DNA from: Vallitalea okinawensis
GTDB lineage: Bacteria > Bacillota > Clostridia > Lachnospirales > PQDH01
Direction: 5' to 3'
Assembly (NCBI RefSeq): GCF_002964605.1
Contig: NZ_PQDH01000003.1
Coordinates: 434,001 to 498,000 of the forward strand
Length of the DNA stretch: 64,000 nucleotides
Below the pieces are notes generated by a model. It did not search any database and was not told where the DNA came from. It saw only the letters and a list, made by a program, of their open reading frames with translations. A program made the translations under genes and the position numbers. Below, in pieces: positions 35,853-48,009 of the stretch; position 1 is the stretch's first letter; every line of letters starts with the position of its first letter.

Positions 35853-37478
35853 TTAAATATTTACTCTTTTAAACTCCTGAGGACTTATACCAATCACATG
35901 TTTAAAGGTCTTAGAAAAATATTTTCTATTAGGTATACCTACTTTAATCGCTATTTCTTTGATAGTCATATTGGAATTTGATAAATAATCGCAAGCCTTT
36001 TTCATTCTTACTTCGCGAACATAGTCAATAAATTTCGTACCAGTTGTCTGATTAAATAGATGACTGAGATAAGTTCTTGTTACATGTATATGTGCTGCTA
36101 CTTCAGCTAAATTTATGTCTTCCATGTAATGACCCTGAATAAATTTAATGGCTTCTTTGACATAATCATTGTCAACATTTTCAACCAGTGCATCTGCCAT
36201 GAATTCTCTCAACTCTGAAACCAATTGGATAATGAACTCCTCCATCTGAGTAATATGGCGTATACTTGACATACTATTGGTCTCATTAGAACTGATTATT
36301 TCATCGCTCAGAATATGTAGATGCTCATGTACATAATCTTGAATGACCCTTACTAAGAAATGATAGTACTTCCTTAGTTGATCTGGTTGGATTAGTTTAA
36401 CTCTATGATTTTCCAATCCCTTTAATAAATAACTTTCAAGTTCATCAAACTCCATCTTTTTTATGTGATTTTTATAATATTCTAGATCCTCAGATTCAGC
36501 TTTTATTTCTGCCATTGATAAAGGTTGGATTAAGTTAGAGAATAAAAAATTTATGCTATAGTCTTCATAAAAAAAGTAGCCTTTCTTACTATCTAATTCA
36601 TGAAAGAGAACCGGTAAGTCATTATAGGATACTGACTCCATATTGGTTATCATTTTTGTTTCAGCTTTTAAGTAACTTTTTAATTGTCTATTGACCCTTC
36701 TTATAATATCTTCTAAAATAACTTTATTTTGAGAGTGACCTCTATTATTTAGATGAAGAATAATTGTATAGTTACCTTTTCCTAAATCAACAACCTCATT
36801 ATGATGTGTCTTACCCACTACTTCTTTTACAATATTAGTTAGGGCAAGTGTAAATATTTCTTCTCCTCTGGGCTGAAAATCCATGATAACATGTTGATAA
36901 TTCTCAACAGTCAGATAAATCAAGCTTAAGTTATTAAGAGGTAAGTTCTTACAGTAACGTTTAAAGTCACCTTCTAATTCCTTTAAATGATTTTCACCCT
37001 GTAACAGCCCCATTAGCAATTTATTTTTTAGCAATGGACGACCTTCATTAGCTAAAACTCTCAACTGAGTCTTTATTTCCTTTTCGGATTTAGACTTTTC
37101 TATTTCTTCTCTAATCGCTCCTAAAGCCTCTACTAAAACCTCTTTTTGAAGAAGATGTTTTAGTATATAGTCAGAAGCACCAAGTTTTAGTGCCTCTTTT
37201 ACATATGTAAAATCATCATAGCAACTTAGAGCTAAAATTCGAACTGGATAATTGTTATTCTTGATATGTTGAATAACTTCTATACCATCTGCTTGAGGCA
37301 TACTCATATCAAGTATAATAATGTCTGGAATTAAGTGATCGATCTTGTCCATTCCATCCTTTCCATCGATAGCCTCATCTACTATGGTTAACCCCAACTC
37401 TTTCCAATTAAGCATGTTCCGTAACGTTTGGCGGACAAGACAATCATCGTCAACTAAAAGAACCTTGTACTTCTCCAT
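35853..37478 (-). CDS. YesN-type response regulator with AraC DNA-binding domain
   Basis: 541 residues: N-terminal receiver with the phosphorylated aspartate in PDIIILDMSMPQADG (about residue 56), a long middle region of about 300 residues, and a C-terminal AraC helix-turn-helix pair (DINLAEVAAHIHVTRTYLSH and TIKEIAIKVGIPNRKYFSKT). It pairs with the YesM-type kinase at 32113. It starts the minus-strand group regulator-iolG-isomerase-kinase and probably also controls the importer operon beyond the terminator. Confidence 0.93.
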   Translation of the reverse strand: MEKYKVLLVDDDCLVRQTLRNMLNWKELGLTIVDEAIDGKDGMDKIDHLIPDIIILDMSMPQADGIEVIQHIKNNNYPVRILALSCYDDFTYVKEALKLGASDYILKHLLQKEVLVEALGAIREEIEKSKSEKEIKTQLRVLANEGRPLLKNKLLMGLLQGENHLKELEGDFKRYCKNLPLNNLSLIYLTVENYQHVIMDFQPRGEEIFTLALTNIVKEVVGKTHHNEVVDLGKGNYTIILHLNNRGHSQNKVILEDIIRRVNRQLKSYLKAETKMITNMESVSYNDLPVLFHELDSKKGYFFYEDYSINFLFSNLIQPLSMAEIKAESEDLEYYKNHIKKMEFDELESYLLKGLENHRVKLIQPDQLRKYYHFLVRVIQDYVHEHLHILSDEIISSNETNSMSSIRHITQMEEFIIQLVSELREFMADALVENVDNDYVKEAIKFIQGHYMEDINLAEVAAHIHVTRTYLSHLFNQTTGTKFIDYVREVRMKKACDYLSNSNMTIKEIAIKVGIPNRKYFSKTFKHVIGISPQEFKRVNI

Positions 37479-37587
37479 TGTTCACCACCCCTCTTACAAA
37501 TTACATTATACCATAATTTTGATATTTTTGAATTGTCTTTATATGGGATGAGAATGCCTAGATTGTCGCCATCCTTAAGTGAAAGAA

Positions 37588-37620
37588 AACACCCCAGATC
37601 CTGTTAAAATCTGGAGTGTT
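37588..37620 (-). terminator. terminator of the Lpl-type importer operon
   Basis: Minus-strand AACACTCCAGAT pairs with ATCTGGGGTGTT (one mismatch) over a 9-base loop, followed by TTTCTTTC, 23 bases past the binding-protein stop. Confidence 0.82.
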
Positions 37621-37642
37621 ATTAATTTACTTATTAATGATA

Positions 37643-39250
37643 TTATTTTGTACCTAGTTCCTCGCTTAATGATTGATAAGTAGTTGATAGATATTCGTTC
37701 AGTTGAGCTAAACCTATCTCTTCAGCTATTGTTATCATTTCATTATAAACCTTATCAAACTCTTCCTGAGTTTCTGCTGTTCCTAGTAGACTTAGATACT
37801 CACTTTCCAAATCAGATAAATCATTCATAATGATTCTTTCATCTGAACCAGACTTTGGATAACATAAATAGACAACATTGGACCAGTTAGCACGTTGGGT
37901 TGCATCCTTGTAGATTTCTTTTGTTGCAGGAGTTGCATTAGCGTAGAAGTTGTTAGATTCTCTTATGTAGTCTGTAGCAGCAACTAAGAAGGATACTGGT
38001 GTATATAGAGCATCTTTATTTCCAGATTCAAGAGCTTCTGTGAATTTAGGTAATGGCGCAAATCCCCCATCATCAAGCAATTCCCAATCTTCCCCCTGAA
38101 CTCCCATCATCGTGGTGATTTGATTAACAGGTTCTTTAGCCCAACGCATAAATTTGATAGCAGTTTCAGGATCTTGACATTCTTGAGTTATAAAGAGTCC
38201 AGACCAACCTGAAACACCTAGCGTATAGTTCCAATCTTCCATTAAAGGAACTTGAACAAAACTTGCATTCTCATCTACTGACTTCACCATACCTGTGAAT
38301 GTTTGATCATCATTACCTGCATAGTGAGTAATGATAAATGCATTTCCATTAGATGCATATTGGAAAATCTGATCATCATTTTCGTAAGTAAAATTTTCTT
38401 TAAGTAAGTAACCATTCTTATATAGCTCATTAAACGTTAACATGAAATCGTAGTATTTAGGATCAGACATGACATGGGAGTAATTACCATTTTCATCAGT
38501 AGGCATACCATAATCAATACCTACTAACTGAGCTATACTACCTAATTCACGTGGATTGAATACCATAGGTACCATATCAGGGTATTTCTCTTTAACTTGA
38601 CTCAATACTTCATAGAATTCTTCCTTATTATTCATTGAAGGTGATCCAAGGGCTTTATAGATGTCTTCTCTCATATGCATTTGACCAAAGTTTGGTCCTA
38701 CTGTTTCTGAAGTTAATATTTGATCAATAGTATTGAACTCATTTCTTAACATATAAAAGTTATCATCTTCACTATAATAAGAGTTAATATTCTTTTCGAT
38801 CTCAGGAATCTCCCAGTCAGGTGCATACTGAGCAATTAATTCATTATAAGCATAACTGATATCAGATCTTGAAAGTTTACTTTGTTTAGCACTACTACCT
38901 GTCATGATAAGATCTGGTAGATCACCAGAAGCTAACATGAGATTCAATTGTTCTGAATCAGTGGCTTTAATAAAATCAAATGATACCCCTGTTAATCTCT
39001 CAATTTCTTTTCCTGTAATACCATCTAGGTTATCATAAGGTAACCATGTACAGTCAGCAAAAAAAGTGAACTTCACTGGATTATTTGGATCTGGATAAGG
39101 ACTATCAGATTTACTCTCACTCAATTCACTTTTTTCAGAAGTGGATGGTGTTGATGAAGATGGATCATCTTCATTCCCTCCACATGCGACGGTAGAAAAA
39201 ATAAGCATTGCTGCTAATATTAATGATAAAACTCGTTTAAGATTACACAT
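37643..39250 (-). CDS. extracellular oligosaccharide-binding lipoprotein, LplA-like
   Basis: 535 residues with a lipoprotein signal peptide and lipobox FSTVAC (cysteine at about residue 23), then a Ser-rich linker. The mature part has the long type II solute-binding fold of the LplA/YtcQ group (GKEIERLTGVSFDFIKATDS, DLPDLIMTGSSAK). It delivers a glycan to the permeases encoded upstream. The neighbouring GH110-like, GH2 and GH65 genes suggest an alpha/beta-galactosyl or glucosyl oligosaccharide. Confidence 0.9.
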   Translation of the reverse strand: MCNLKRVLSLILAAMLIFSTVACGGNEDDPSSSTPSTSEKSELSESKSDSPYPDPNNPVKFTFFADCTWLPYDNLDGITGKEIERLTGVSFDFIKATDSEQLNLMLASGDLPDLIMTGSSAKQSKLSRSDISYAYNELIAQYAPDWEIPEIEKNINSYYSEDDNFYMLRNEFNTIDQILTSETVGPNFGQMHMREDIYKALGSPSMNNKEEFYEVLSQVKEKYPDMVPMVFNPRELGSIAQLVGIDYGMPTDENGNYSHVMSDPKYYDFMLTFNELYKNGYLLKENFTYENDDQIFQYASNGNAFIITHYAGNDDQTFTGMVKSVDENASFVQVPLMEDWNYTLGVSGWSGLFITQECQDPETAIKFMRWAKEPVNQITTMMGVQGEDWELLDDGGFAPLPKFTEALESGNKDALYTPVSFLVAATDYIRESNNFYANATPATKEIYKDATQRANWSNVVYLCYPKSGSDERIIMNDLSDLESEYLSLLGTAETQEEFDKVYNEMITIAEEIGLAQLNEYLSTTYQSLSEELGTK

Positions 39251-39291
39251 TTTAAGACCCCTCTCTTAATTAGATATTGAAGAATTTATAC

Positions 39292-40212
39292 CTATCCTTT
39301 AACAGCTCCTAACATAACACCTTTTACAAAGTATTTCTGCAGGAACGGATAAACTAAAATAATTGGAAGAACTGCTATAATCATGGCTGCCATCTGCACT
39401 GACTGAGATGTTACCTGACTATATTTTGCAGCAGCCATTTGTGAAGCATTTGAAGCTGATGTATCTATTTGATTTCTCATGATCACATCTCTCATTAAAT
39501 AGGCTAATGTTCGAAGCTCTTTTCTAGCTGGAGCATAGAAGGCTGTATCTGTCCAAGCATTCCACTGTCCAACTGCAGCAAATAAGGATATGGTGGCCAT
39601 AAGTGGTTTTGACAATGGTATGATAATTCGAGTATAGATTGTTATATCTTTAGCACCGTCTAATGTTGCAGATTCATATAAGTCAAATGGTATCTCCCTA
39701 AAGAATGCCACTGCTAAAAGACAATAATAGATACTGAACATTGTTGGTATAACATAAACTAAAAAAGTATTGAGTAAACCTAATGCCCTCAATGTAAGAT
39801 AATAGGGTATCAACCCACCACTAAAATACATACAAACTAGTAACATGATGCCATAGTATTTTTTAAAAAGAAGACCTGGAAAAGATAAGCCATAGGCAAC
39901 CATACATGTGAAAAAGACACAAAGACAGGTCCCTATAACCGTTTTGGCCACTGATACAAATATGGCATTTATCCATGAAGCATCCGATAAGAATTGTTTA
40001 TAATTATCTAATGTAAAGGTTCTAGGCCAAAAATAAATGCCTCCCTTTGTTGCATCTATTCCTTCATTAAATGATAGTACAATGGTGTAATAAAAGGGAT
40101 ATAACGTTATAACTAAAACAATAATCATAAAGATGAATATAGTAGTATCAATGATACGATCTTCTAATGTAGGTTTAATTATATTCTTTGCTTTTTTCTT
40201 AAAAAACAACAT
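39292..40212 (-). CDS. ABC sugar permease, LplC-like
   Basis: 306 residues with six membrane segments and the permease EAA loop YESATLDGAKDITIYTRIIIP near residue 178. It matches the LplC/YtcP branch of the MalG family. It follows the other permease by 20 bases and precedes the binding protein. No ATPase is encoded here, so a shared MsmK-type ATPase elsewhere must power it. Confidence 0.92.
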   Translation of the reverse strand: MLFFKKKAKNIIKPTLEDRIIDTTIFIFMIIVLVITLYPFYYTIVLSFNEGIDATKGGIYFWPRTFTLDNYKQFLSDASWINAIFVSVAKTVIGTCLCVFFTCMVAYGLSFPGLLFKKYYGIMLLVCMYFSGGLIPYYLTLRALGLLNTFLVYVIPTMFSIYYCLLAVAFFREIPFDLYESATLDGAKDITIYTRIIIPLSKPLMATISLFAAVGQWNAWTDTAFYAPARKELRTLAYLMRDVIMRNQIDTSASNASQMAAAKYSQVTSQSVQMAAMIIAVLPIILVYPFLQKYFVKGVMLGAVKG

Positions 40213-40232
40213 AATGCCTCCCCCCTTGCTGG

Positions 40233-41177
40233 CTAAAATAATGACGTATTAGACAATTTTTTCGAAATAGTATTAGCAGATAAGACAAGAATGAAAGATA
40301 TGATCGACTGTATTAATCCTGCTGCTGCTGCAAAGGAATATCTTCCAAGCCCCAAACCTTTTTTATAGACATATACTTCAATAATCTCCGACCTTGAAAT
40401 ATTCATGGAATTCCCAAGTAACAGTGCCTGTTCAAAGTTGGCTGAACTTAAGAGACCACCAATTGCTAGTATGAGTAAAATGGAAATAGCTCCCTTGATT
40501 GATGGTAAAGTAATGTACCATATCCTTTGGAGTCTTCCAGCTCCATCAATATGTGCACTTTCATACAATGTAGGATCAATACCTGCTATTGCTGCAAGGT
40601 AAATGATAGCATTCCATCCCATCTCTTTCCATACCTCACTACTCACAGCTAAACCATAATAGTATTCTGCTTCCATTAAAATAGGTATTGGTTCATCAAC
40701 TATACCCCAATTCACTAATATTTCATTGAAAACCCCTCTTGTTGTTGAAAAAAAGGAAAATAAAATGCCTGTTACAATTACCCAAGAAATAAAGTGTGGT
40801 AAGTAACTTACAGTCTGAACAATTCGTTTGAAACCATTCCCTTTCATCTCTGAAAGCATAATTGCAAACATAATCGGTAGCGGGAACGAAAATATAAGCT
40901 TCAATACACTAATCATCAATGTATTTCTTAACAATGTCTCAAATTTACGATCAGTAAAAAACTGTATGAAATATTTAAACCCTGCAAATTCTCCAGTAAA
41001 CATCCCCAGAAAACCAGATCGTATATCATACTCTTTGAATGCAACAACAATCCCTAGCATCGGAACTACACTAAATATTAATAGAAATAATAGACCTAAC
41101 CAAACAAAAATATGCATGGTATACTGTTTTTTAAACTTTTTAAAAGTTTCATTTTTGGTTACAACTTTTGTTTTCAT
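40233..41177 (-). CDS. ABC sugar permease, LplB-like
   Basis: 314 residues, MalF-family permease of the LplB/YteP branch with six membrane segments, the N-terminal text FSVVPMLGIVVAFKEYDI and the EAA loop LYESAHIDGAGRLQRIWYIT near residue 202. First gene of the permease-permease-binding protein operon; starts after GGGGAG. Confidence 0.92.
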   Translation of the reverse strand: MKTKVVTKNETFKKFKKQYTMHIFVWLGLLFLLIFSVVPMLGIVVAFKEYDIRSGFLGMFTGEFAGFKYFIQFFTDRKFETLLRNTLMISVLKLIFSFPLPIMFAIMLSEMKGNGFKRIVQTVSYLPHFISWVIVTGILFSFFSTTRGVFNEILVNWGIVDEPIPILMEAEYYYGLAVSSEVWKEMGWNAIIYLAAIAGIDPTLYESAHIDGAGRLQRIWYITLPSIKGAISILLILAIGGLLSSANFEQALLLGNSMNISRSEIIEVYVYKKGLGLGRYSFAAAAGLIQSIISFILVLSANTISKKLSNTSLF

Positions 41178-41256
41178 TTTGTCAACTCCCCAAAATCATG
41201 TACCCATTTATTATCAACTTCACATTGTTTTTTTCAATCTATCTTTTTATGTAAAA

Positions 41257-41265
41257 ATTATAGCA
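41257..41265 (-). promoter_or_regulatory. extended -10 promoter of the importer operon
   Basis: Minus-strand TGCTATAAT is an extended -10 with a perfect hexamer about 80 bases before the first permease. The -35 is poor, suggesting an activator. The remaining gene-free sequence 41178-41519 is AT-rich and shows no other feature. Confidence 0.5.
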
Positions 41266-41519
41266 ATTTAATTAATTAAAGTATATTTAAAAAAACTAGA
41301 TACTTATAAAAAAACGATTATTTCTACATAGCTGCTCCTATTTTTAACATGCAATAACCTACAGGTAATTTGTTTACTTCGTCAACCAGTCTGATTATAA
41401 ATATGATTTACTTATAATTATTGACTATTTAGTCCTTCTAATCACTTCTTATATCTGTTATTTTTAACTAATAATCACACACTAAACCCTCAGACACCTA
41501 TACATGCATATTTTCGATG

Positions 41520-41549
41520 TAGAATAACAAAAACGACTTTGTTATTCTA
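41520..41549 (-). terminator. hairpin at the end of the GH65 gene
   Basis: Perfect arms TAGAATAACAAA and TTTGTTATTCTA around six bases, overlapping the GH65 stop codon. No T run follows on the minus strand, so it may be an inefficient terminator or an mRNA-protecting hairpin separating the enzyme genes from the importer genes. Confidence 0.55.
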
Positions 41550-43860
41550 CTCGAAGGCTTTTGCCATTGATGATAATGTCTATTCCCTTACCAGATAATA
41601 ATTCTACACTCACTTCATTTTCACAGTTTACCTGAATCTGAAGTTGGCTGCCGTGAAAATGTATTTTAAAAATGACTTCTTTCCATTGAGGAGGCATTTC
41701 AGGATCAATACATAATTGATTCTCTTTATTGATGCTAATTCCAGCAAAACCAAACACAACTGTTTTCCAAACCCCACCTGCATTAGCAGCATGAATGCCT
41801 TCTCTTGTGTTCTTTTGTAAGTCTAGCAAGTCAATAAAAGCGGCACGTCTCAAATAGCGGTAAGCCATCGCTGTTCTACCAACCCTCAGTCCCATTATCG
41901 CATAAATACTGGGGGAAAGAGATGACCCATGCATGGTTCGCTTTTCATAGTAATCATAATTCACTCGTTGTGTTTCTTTGTCAAACTCACTACCCAATAA
42001 ATACATGAGCATCACAACATCCGCTTGCTTGATTAACTGTGTTTCACTTAGTCGTACACTCTTTAAGATTTGGGGTCTAACTGGCATATCCTTTTCATTA
42101 TATTCTTCAATAATTGCCTCAGTAAGATCAAAATATCCCTCAAATTGTTCAAATAATGTACCATCTTTGCCTTTTGGAAGATAAACATGCTCCTTTACCT
42201 TCTGCCATAATTCAAGTTCTTTATCATGAAGGCTAATTTTTGCAGTAATGCGTCTGTACTCTTGTGGATGCTCACTTTTTAACATTTTGATTAATGATAG
42301 TCCTACTTGGATATTCCATTTTGCCATATAATTTGTGTAACAATTGTTGTCAACCGGCTCATGCCACTCGTCTGGACCTGTTACATCAAAAATCTCATAT
42401 CGGTTACTTTCATGATTGTACTCGAACCTACTGCTCCAAAATCGAGCAGTTTCAAGAATGATTTCAGCACCATATTGGAGTAGATAGTCCATATCATTTG
42501 TAATCTGATAGTAATTATATGCTCCAAAAGCAACATCAGCTGTTACATGATGCTCATATTTTGCAACATAACAAGGATAACAACTTCCATCCGGCATGAT
42601 CGTCCAATCAGGACATTCTTCTTCACCTGTATCAGCAGACTCCCAGGGGTATTTTGCTCCTAAAAATCCATTTTCCTGTGCATTTTTTCGAGCTGCATCT
42701 AATAGGTGATATCGGTATTTGACAAGATTAGATGCTGTATTTGGGAAAACATACGTAAAGAAAGGCAACATAAAGAGTTCAGTATCCCAAAATGCGTGAC
42801 CGCCGTATTCCTCACCATGTAAAAGTTTTGCACCAATATTAATCCGATCATCCTGTTCACTTGCAGTACTCATTAAGTGATAGATATTGAATCGTATAGC
42901 TCTATTGAGTTCTGTATCACCGTTAATCTGAATATCAGCATCATTCCACATTGCATCATAGATTTTTGTATGTCGGTCTAATTCCTCATTAATGGACTTA
43001 TAGTTAAATTGACTTAGGTCATTTAAAACTGCATCTTTTATTTTTTCTTCGCATACATCTCTGCCTGTATAAAAGCTTGTTAATTTATGTATTTGAATAG
43101 TTTTTCCTTCTTCAACAGGACAGTCTACAAACTCAATTGCTTGTTCTCCGAAAGAACCATACTGCCTATTATTAATCAAGTTCTCTCCCTCATCATTAAA
43201 CAACTTGATCTTGCATCCTGTTCCAATGTGCATTCCAAAATCTCTAGTTTTGACCTCAATATACTCTCCATCATCTAATAAAGAACCATTCTCAACCAAA
43301 GCTGTATGCTTCACTTTAAACCTTGGCGCATCGCAAAAGTTCACAACAGATCCATCAATTATATTCTCTACTTCAAGTATTCCGTTATAGTTGATAGGTG
43401 TCACATACAGTTTAATAGCGCCTAAATGGATGTTATATCTACTGACAAAGCGCAAACCTTCTATAAGCGTTTCTCTCCCATATTCATCACGCAACCTTAT
43501 TCTTTTAAAAAGAATTGATTTTTTAATATCCAGCGCTCTAGAAAATTCTAAGATTTCACACTCATCAACACTTAGAAGTTGCTTATCAATATATAACTTT
43601 ATCCCTAGCCAATTAGGCATATTGGCCAGTTCACGCATGAATGTTTCTGACTTATCAAAAACACCATTAATGTAAGTACATGGTATACTAACACGAGTGC
43701 CTTCTTCATGAGCTCCTCTTGTCCCCATATACCCATTGGCTAGGCAAAAAAGACTTTCATATTGTAAATTAGTTTTAGGATCGTAATGATCCTGACGAAT
43801 AATCCATTCATCAGAACTCATTAAGCCATTAATAGCCTGTGAATATAAATCTCTGATCAT
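41542..43860 (-). CDS. GH65 family disaccharide phosphorylase
   Basis: 772 residues. GH65 enzymes split alpha-glucosides with inversion, releasing beta-glucose 1-phosphate. The N-terminal beta-sandwich begins near ESLFCLANGYMGTRGAHEEG; the catalytic barrel has GGHAFWDTELFMLPFF near residue 345 and the general-acid region VTGPDEWHEPVDNNCYTN near 495, where characterised members have GPDEYHE. No signal peptide: cytoplasmic. Known specificities include maltose, trehalose, kojibiose, nigerose and glucosyl-rhamnose; sequence alone does not decide. The phosphorylase product fits the beta-phosphoglucomutase at 60636. It follows the AraC gene by 37 bases. Confidence 0.9.
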   Translation of the reverse strand: MIRDLYSQAINGLMSSDEWIIRQDHYDPKTNLQYESLFCLANGYMGTRGAHEEGTRVSIPCTYINGVFDKSETFMRELANMPNWLGIKLYIDKQLLSVDECEILEFSRALDIKKSILFKRIRLRDEYGRETLIEGLRFVSRYNIHLGAIKLYVTPINYNGILEVENIIDGSVVNFCDAPRFKVKHTALVENGSLLDDGEYIEVKTRDFGMHIGTGCKIKLFNDEGENLINNRQYGSFGEQAIEFVDCPVEEGKTIQIHKLTSFYTGRDVCEEKIKDAVLNDLSQFNYKSINEELDRHTKIYDAMWNDADIQINGDTELNRAIRFNIYHLMSTASEQDDRINIGAKLLHGEEYGGHAFWDTELFMLPFFTYVFPNTASNLVKYRYHLLDAARKNAQENGFLGAKYPWESADTGEEECPDWTIMPDGSCYPCYVAKYEHHVTADVAFGAYNYYQITNDMDYLLQYGAEIILETARFWSSRFEYNHESNRYEIFDVTGPDEWHEPVDNNCYTNYMAKWNIQVGLSLIKMLKSEHPQEYRRITAKISLHDKELELWQKVKEHVYLPKGKDGTLFEQFEGYFDLTEAIIEEYNEKDMPVRPQILKSVRLSETQLIKQADVVMLMYLLGSEFDKETQRVNYDYYEKRTMHGSSLSPSIYAIMGLRVGRTAMAYRYLRRAAFIDLLDLQKNTREGIHAANAGGVWKTVVFGFAGISINKENQLCIDPEMPPQWKEVIFKIHFHGSQLQIQVNCENEVSVELLSGKGIDIIINGKSLRVE

Positions 43861-43897
43861 TCTATAATCCCTTCCTTCCCTATTGTTATCAACATAA

Positions 43898-44827
43898 TCA
43901 ATGAATCCCTAATTCACTTCTCAAATCAGCTCTTAATGTTGCTGGTGGTTCTCCCTCGTATTTCTTTACAGTTCTACTAAAATAATTTTGATTCTCGAAG
44001 CCAACCATAAAAGCAATCTGTTCGATGGTTAAATCTGGTTCTAGCATAAGCTCTTTCGCCTTAGATATTCGATACTTGGCAATATACTCTACCAATTTCA
44101 TTCCAGTTATTTTTTTAAAAATACGACTAGCATGATCAACACATAAATTGGTTGTTAAAGCAACTTCACTGGGTCTTAATTTTCTATAGTAGTTTCTTGC
44201 AATATAGTCCTTCATTTGCTCTACCAATACTCTATGATTGGCAGAGCTATAGTTTTCAGCAATTGTCGTTTGATTCAATATGGCTTCTAAGAGTTCTAAG
44301 AGATATATCCTCGTACTGATACCAAATGAACTATCTTTTTGAATGTAAGACTTATGCATACTTCTCAAAATCATTTCCACTCGATTAGTATCTTTAATTT
44401 TTAGATACTCAGGGAACTCATACCCATTATCAAATTGAGGATCCCTTCTAACATGCTGACCCATAAGAGGTATATTACCAAATAAATTAACGTAATTATC
44501 TACCTTATCATAGAAATCGATGATCTTATCAGCATCTTCTCTATAAAAATAATCAAAGTGTACATAATAGAGCTCACCAGGCATTTTTTCGTCCACCCAA
44601 AATGAATGAGGTGTATTGGGCCGAATTAAGACCAGAGAACCAGGTATCATTTGATAAGCACTTCCTCCGATTGAAACATGAGCTATACCAGAGAAACAAT
44701 ACATATATTGATGGTCATATATCTTCCGTTGTCGGTTTTTCCACGAGTCACCTCTTTGTAAACCAACTTCGCGAACATATGGGCATATTTCATCAAATTT
44801 ATATTTCCTTCTACTATTATCTGTCAT
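43898..44827 (-). CDS. AraC-family regulator with cupin sensor domain
   Basis: 309 residues: N-terminal cupin-like sugar-sensing domain (MYCFSGIAHVSIGGSAYQMI, LIRPNTPHSFW) and C-terminal AraC double helix-turn-helix (LRPSEVALTTNLCVDHASRI and TIEQIAFMVGFENQNYFSRT). It sits between the beta-galactosidase and GH65 genes on the same strand and is their likely activator. Confidence 0.9.
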   Translation of the reverse strand: MTDNSRRKYKFDEICPYVREVGLQRGDSWKNRQRKIYDHQYMYCFSGIAHVSIGGSAYQMIPGSLVLIRPNTPHSFWVDEKMPGELYYVHFDYFYREDADKIIDFYDKVDNYVNLFGNIPLMGQHVRRDPQFDNGYEFPEYLKIKDTNRVEMILRSMHKSYIQKDSSFGISTRIYLLELLEAILNQTTIAENYSSANHRVLVEQMKDYIARNYYRKLRPSEVALTTNLCVDHASRIFKKITGMKLVEYIAKYRISKAKELMLEPDLTIEQIAFMVGFENQNYFSRTVKKYEGEPPATLRADLRSELGIH

Positions 44828-44882
44828 CTCTCTTCAACCTCCTTCTTATTCAAATCATACCACAAATGGGGTTAAGCTGATC

Positions 44883-47984
<3,102 letters not shown>

Positions 47985-48009
47985 TCAATATGCAATAGTA
48001 GAAGTCATT

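Noticed and set aside
27515-41300. Catabolite-repression (cre) sites before the sugar operons
   Set aside because: No convincing match to the TGWAANCGNTNWCA consensus was seen by eye upstream of these genes.
43391-43675. 94-codon open frame on the plus strand inside the GH65 gene
   Set aside because: Antisense shadow of a conserved enzyme without family features or a start signal.
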